Positions 6,287 to 8,496 of a stretch of DNA of 8,496 bases are shown here, in pieces. Source of the stretch: CAZMNF01 sp964567595 (GTDB taxonomy: Bacteria > Bipolaricaulota > Bipolaricaulia > RBG-16-55-9); the NCBI GenBank assembly GCA_964567595.1, contig CAZMNF010000061.1, positions 1-8,496 on the forward strand. Reading direction: 5' to 3'. The notes beneath the pieces are model-generated. The model was not told the DNA's origin. It ran no database searches and saw only the letters and a program-made list of their open reading frames with translations. Positions within the stretch are counted from its first letter, which is position 1; each line of letters starts with the position of its first letter. The translations under genes and the position numbers were made by a program.

Positions 6287-8365
6287 TTAGCCCAACAACG
6301 GCACCAGCAGCAGCGCGACGACGTTGAGCACCTTGATCATGGGGTTGATGGCCGGCCCCGCGGTGTCCTTGTAGGGATCGCCGACGGTGTCGCCGGTGAC
6401 GGCGGCCTTGTGGGCGTCGGAGCCCTTGCCGCCATGGCGGCCATCCTCGATGTACTTTTTGGCGTTGTCCCAGGCCGCGCCGCCGGTGGTCATGGAGATC
6501 GCGACGAAGAGCCCCGTCACGATCGAGCCGACCAGCAATCCGCCCAGGGCCTTGGGCCCCAAAATCAGTCCGACGAGCACGGGCGCCAACACCGGAATGA
6601 GCGCCGGAACGACCATCGTCCGCTGCGCCGTGGCCGTGACGAGCCGAACGCAGCGGGCGTACTCCGGCCGCTCAGTCCCTTCCAGGATGCCCGGGATCTC
6701 TTGGAATTGGCGCCGGACTTCCTCGATGACGGAACTGGCGGCGGTCTGGACGGCGTCCATCGCCAACGACCCGAACAGATACGGCAGCGCGCCGCCAATG
6801 AACAGCCCGACGATCACGTAAGGGTCGGAGAGCATGAACTCGACGGTGGCGCCCAACAAATCCTCCAGCTCGATCGCATAGGCGGAAAACAGCACCAGCG
6901 CCGCCAAGCCCGCCGATCCGATGGCATAGCCCTTCGTGACCGCCTTGGTGGTGTTGCCGACGGCGTCGAGCGGATCCGTGCGATCGCGGACTTCTTCCGA
7001 CAATTCGGCCATTTCCGCGATGCCGCCGGCGTTGTCCGTAATCGGCCCGTAGGCGTCGAGCGCGACGACGATCCCGGTCATGGACAGCATGGCCACCACG
7101 GCGATGGCGATGCCGTAGAGGCCGGCGAGGGCAAACGCCCCCAGGATGGCCGCGGCCACCAGGAGAATGGGCAGGAAGGTCGACTGCAGGCCGACGGCCA
7201 AGCCGGCGATGATGTTGGTGGCGTAGCCCGTCTCGGAGGCCGCAGCGATCCGCCGGACCGCCGCGAACCGCTCGGAGGTATAGAGGTCCGTGATGATGAA
7301 AAAGCCCACGGTGACGAGCACGCCGATCAACGCACAGACCCAGAGGTTCAACGGCGTGAACTCGGGCAGCCCGCTCATGAGCCACACGCTGGCCGGGTAG
7401 AACGCGATGATGGACAGCACGGCCGAAATGCCGAGCCCCCGATAGAGCGCGGCCATGACGCTGCCGCCCTCGCTCATGCGGACGAAGAACGTGCCGATGA
7501 TGGAGCTGACGATGGAAATGGCGCCCAACAGCAACGGATAGACGGCCGCGCTGCTGAAGTCGGCGATGGCGAGCGTGCCGGCTTCCACGGCCTCTCGAAG
7601 CTGAAGGAAACCGAGCAACATCGCCGCCACGACCGTGACGGCGTACGTTTCGTACAGGTCCGCGGCCATGCCCGCGTCGTCGCCGACGTTGTCGCCGACG
7701 TTGTCCGCAATGACGGCCGGGTTGCGCGGGTCGTCCTCCGGAATGCCCGCTTCAACCTTGCCGACCAAGTCGGCGCCGGCGTCCGCGCCCTTGGTGTAGA
7801 TCCCGCCGCCCAGTCGGGCGAAAACGCTGATGAGCGACCCGCCGAACCCGAGGCCGACAAGCGCATCGATGGCAGGCTTGATGGAGTCGGCGTCGGCGAA
7901 CCCGCCGAATTGGCCGAGCAGGCCGTAGAAGACCGAAATGGCCAACAGCGCCAACCCGACAACGAGCAGGCCCGTCACGGCTCCGCCCTTGAACGCCACA
8001 GATAGGGCTCCGCTCAAGTTCGCCTTGGCGGCCTCCGCCGTGCGGACGTTGGTCCGGACCGCCACGTACATGCCGATGTAGCCAGCCAGGGCAGACGTGA
8101 CAGCTCCCACGAGGAAGCCGATCGCCGTCATCAGGTTGAGGGCCAACCAGACGATGACAAAGATGACGAGGGCGACAATCCCGATAATGACGTACTGACG
8201 ATTCAGGTAGGCGGCCGCGCCTTCTTGAATGGCTGAAGCGATGTCCGCCATTTGTTCCGATCCTCTCGGCAAGCGCAGGACGTAGATCGAGAGCACGATG
8301 CCGTAGACCAACGCGGCCAAGCCTGCCCCCATGGCCAGCCACGTCACAAGCTGCGAGTTCTCCAT
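6287..8365 (-). CDS. hppA: K+-independent H+-translocating membrane pyrophosphatase
   Basis: Integral membrane enzyme that hydrolyses cytoplasmic pyrophosphate and pumps protons outward. Its 692 residues and many hydrophobic segments (16 expected) match the family. The pyrophosphate/Mg site has DAGADLVGKVE (195-205) and DNVGDNVGDDAG (221-232), the second acidic cluster ALDAYGPITDNAGGIAEM (435-452) and the C-terminal DNAKKY and GDTVGDPYKDTAGP blocks (633-670). In GNTTKAVT (470-477), Lys474 and Thr477 are the marker residues of the K+-independent class; K+-dependent enzymes have Ala at the first. H+ pumping rather than Na+ is inferred from that class. The ATG at 8365 is preferred because GGGGAGGG lies 6 nt before it; a GTG directly upstream at 8368 would add one residue. 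Small variants are Ala for Val in DVGAD and Asp for the usual Cys in GDNVGDCAG. A strong promoter lies about 83 bp upstream. Confidence 0.97.
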   Translation of the reverse strand: MENSQLVTWLAMGAGLAALVYGIVLSIYVLRLPRGSEQMADIASAIQEGAAAYLNRQYVIIGIVALVIFVIVWLALNLMTAIGFLVGAVTSALAGYIGMYVAVRTNVRTAEAAKANLSGALSVAFKGGAVTGLLVVGLALLAISVFYGLLGQFGGFADADSIKPAIDALVGLGFGGSLISVFARLGGGIYTKGADAGADLVGKVEAGIPEDDPRNPAVIADNVGDNVGDDAGMAADLYETYAVTVVAAMLLGFLQLREAVEAGTLAIADFSSAAVYPLLLGAISIVSSIIGTFFVRMSEGGSVMAALYRGLGISAVLSIIAFYPASVWLMSGLPEFTPLNLWVCALIGVLVTVGFFIITDLYTSERFAAVRRIAAASETGYATNIIAGLAVGLQSTFLPILLVAAAILGAFALAGLYGIAIAVVAMLSMTGIVVALDAYGPITDNAGGIAEMAELSEEVRDRTDPLDAVGNTTKAVTKGYAIGSAGLAALVLFSAYAIELEDLLGATVEFMLSDPYVIVGLFIGGALPYLFGSLAMDAVQTAASSVIEEVRRQFQEIPGILEGTERPEYARCVRLVTATAQRTMVVPALIPVLAPVLVGLILGPKALGGLLVGSIVTGLFVAISMTTGGAAWDNAKKYIEDGRHGGKGSDAHKAAVTGDTVGDPYKDTAGPAINPMIKVLNVVALLLVPLLG

Positions 8366-8371
8366 CACTTA

Positions 8372-8379
8372 CCCTCCCC
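8372..8379 (-). promoter_or_regulatory. Ribosome binding site of hppA
   Basis: GGGGAGGG on the minus strand is spaced 6 nt from the ATG at 8365 and only 3 nt from the GTG at 8368, so the ATG is the better start. Confidence 0.7.
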
Positions 8380-8383
8380 GTAT

Positions 8384-8403
8384 CAGAGCGGTGGCATGCT
8401 CTG
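8384..8403 (-). other. Small hairpin in the hppA leader next to the ribosome binding site
   Basis: CAGAGC and GCTCTG form a 6-bp stem with an 8-nt loop, ending 4 nt before the ribosome binding site of hppA. It could affect translation or mRNA stability. The stem is short and may be chance. Confidence 0.3.
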
Positions 8404-8447
8404 CTGGATATTGAAGTGGACGAGGCATGAGCTTGAATTTCCACGCG

Positions 8448-8476
8448 ATTATAGACGAGCGTCGGCGCCGACTCAA
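8448..8476 (-). promoter_or_regulatory. Sigma70-type promoter of hppA
   Basis: On the minus strand TTGAGT (8471-8476, 4/6 to the -35 consensus) is followed after an optimal 17 bp by a perfect TATAAT (8448-8453). Predicted transcription start is near 8441, giving a leader of about 75 nt. In this GC-rich sequence a perfect -10 box at the right place is unlikely by chance. The exporter genes downstream may share this transcript. Confidence 0.8.
8461..8472. promoter_or_regulatory. Perfect 12-bp palindrome in the hppA promoter spacer
   Basis: GTCGGCGCCGAC equals its own reverse complement. It fills most of the spacer between the -10 and -35 boxes and overlaps the last two bases of the -35. This is where a repressor, or a MerR-type activator, would bind. 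No regulator can be named from the sequence. Confidence 0.4.
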
Positions 8477-8496
8477 ATCGGTTGGACAGCGCCACG

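Noticed and set aside
7679..7702. Tandem repeat of TCGCCGACGTTG in hppA
   Set aside because: It encodes the conserved DNVGDNVGD pyrophosphate-binding motif, so the protein explains the repeat.
6053..8005. A 650-codon open frame on the plus strand, antisense to hppA
   Set aside because: Its product is rich in Arg, Gly, Asp and His with no recognisable domain, and it mirrors the codon pattern of hppA, whose motifs are all conserved. Long antisense frames are common in GC-rich DNA.
1..8496. CRISPR array, insertion sequence, tRNA or phage-like element
   Set aside because: No regularly spaced repeats, transposase or integrase genes, terminal inverted repeats or tRNA-like cloverleaf were seen; nearly all the sequence is housekeeping or transport coding DNA.

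Overview
The window is a GC-rich bacterial segment in which every supported gene lies on the minus strand, so transcription runs from the high coordinates to the low ones. Tight packing, ATGA/GTGA start-stop overlaps, good purine-rich ribosome binding sites and sigma70-like promoters indicate a bacterium. The gene set (K+-independent membrane pyrophosphatase, long DtxR-type regulator with a C-terminal FeoA-like domain, YhaQ/NatA-like exporter) would fit Chloroflexota or a neighbouring high-GC Terrabacterial lineage. This placement is tentative, because no rRNA or other marker gene is present.

Layout in transcription order. (1) 8496-6287: a clear promoter (TTGAGT, 17 bp, TATAAT) with a perfect 12-bp palindrome in its spacer, a leader of about 75 nt, and hppA, a K+-independent proton-pumping pyrophosphatase. 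(2) 6258-4352: an ABC-2 type exporter pair, ATPase then permease, joined by a GTGA overlap. It starts only 28 bp after hppA with no visible terminator, so it may be read through from hppA. (3) 4291-3611: a DtxR/MntR-family metalloregulator whose metal ligands look manganese-type. (4) 3538-1: a ribose operon with its own promoter and a tandem operator at the transcription start, in the order lacI-type repressor (rbsR), rbsK, rbsD, ABC ATPase, rbsC. All four junctions overlap, and rbsC runs off the left edge.

How the genes work together. In the ribose operon, the ABC importer takes up ribose, RbsD converts the pyranose to the furanose form, RbsK phosphorylates it to ribose 5-phosphate, and the LacI-family repressor probably senses ribose and controls its own operon. 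The order is that of Bacillus subtilis rbsRKDACB, so a ribose-binding protein gene (rbsB) is expected just outside the window. The ATPase differs from classical RbsA in having one nucleotide-binding domain instead of two. The hppA/exporter block concerns membrane energetics and export of an unknown substrate. The metalloregulator stands alone and no metal transporter is visible beside it.

I do not see a convincing new multi-gene system. The points most worth checking are the tandem operator, the single-domain ATPase in an otherwise canonical rbs operon, the manganese-type ligands in a DtxR-type protein, and the palindrome inside the hppA promoter. Gaps between genes are all under about 150 bp.
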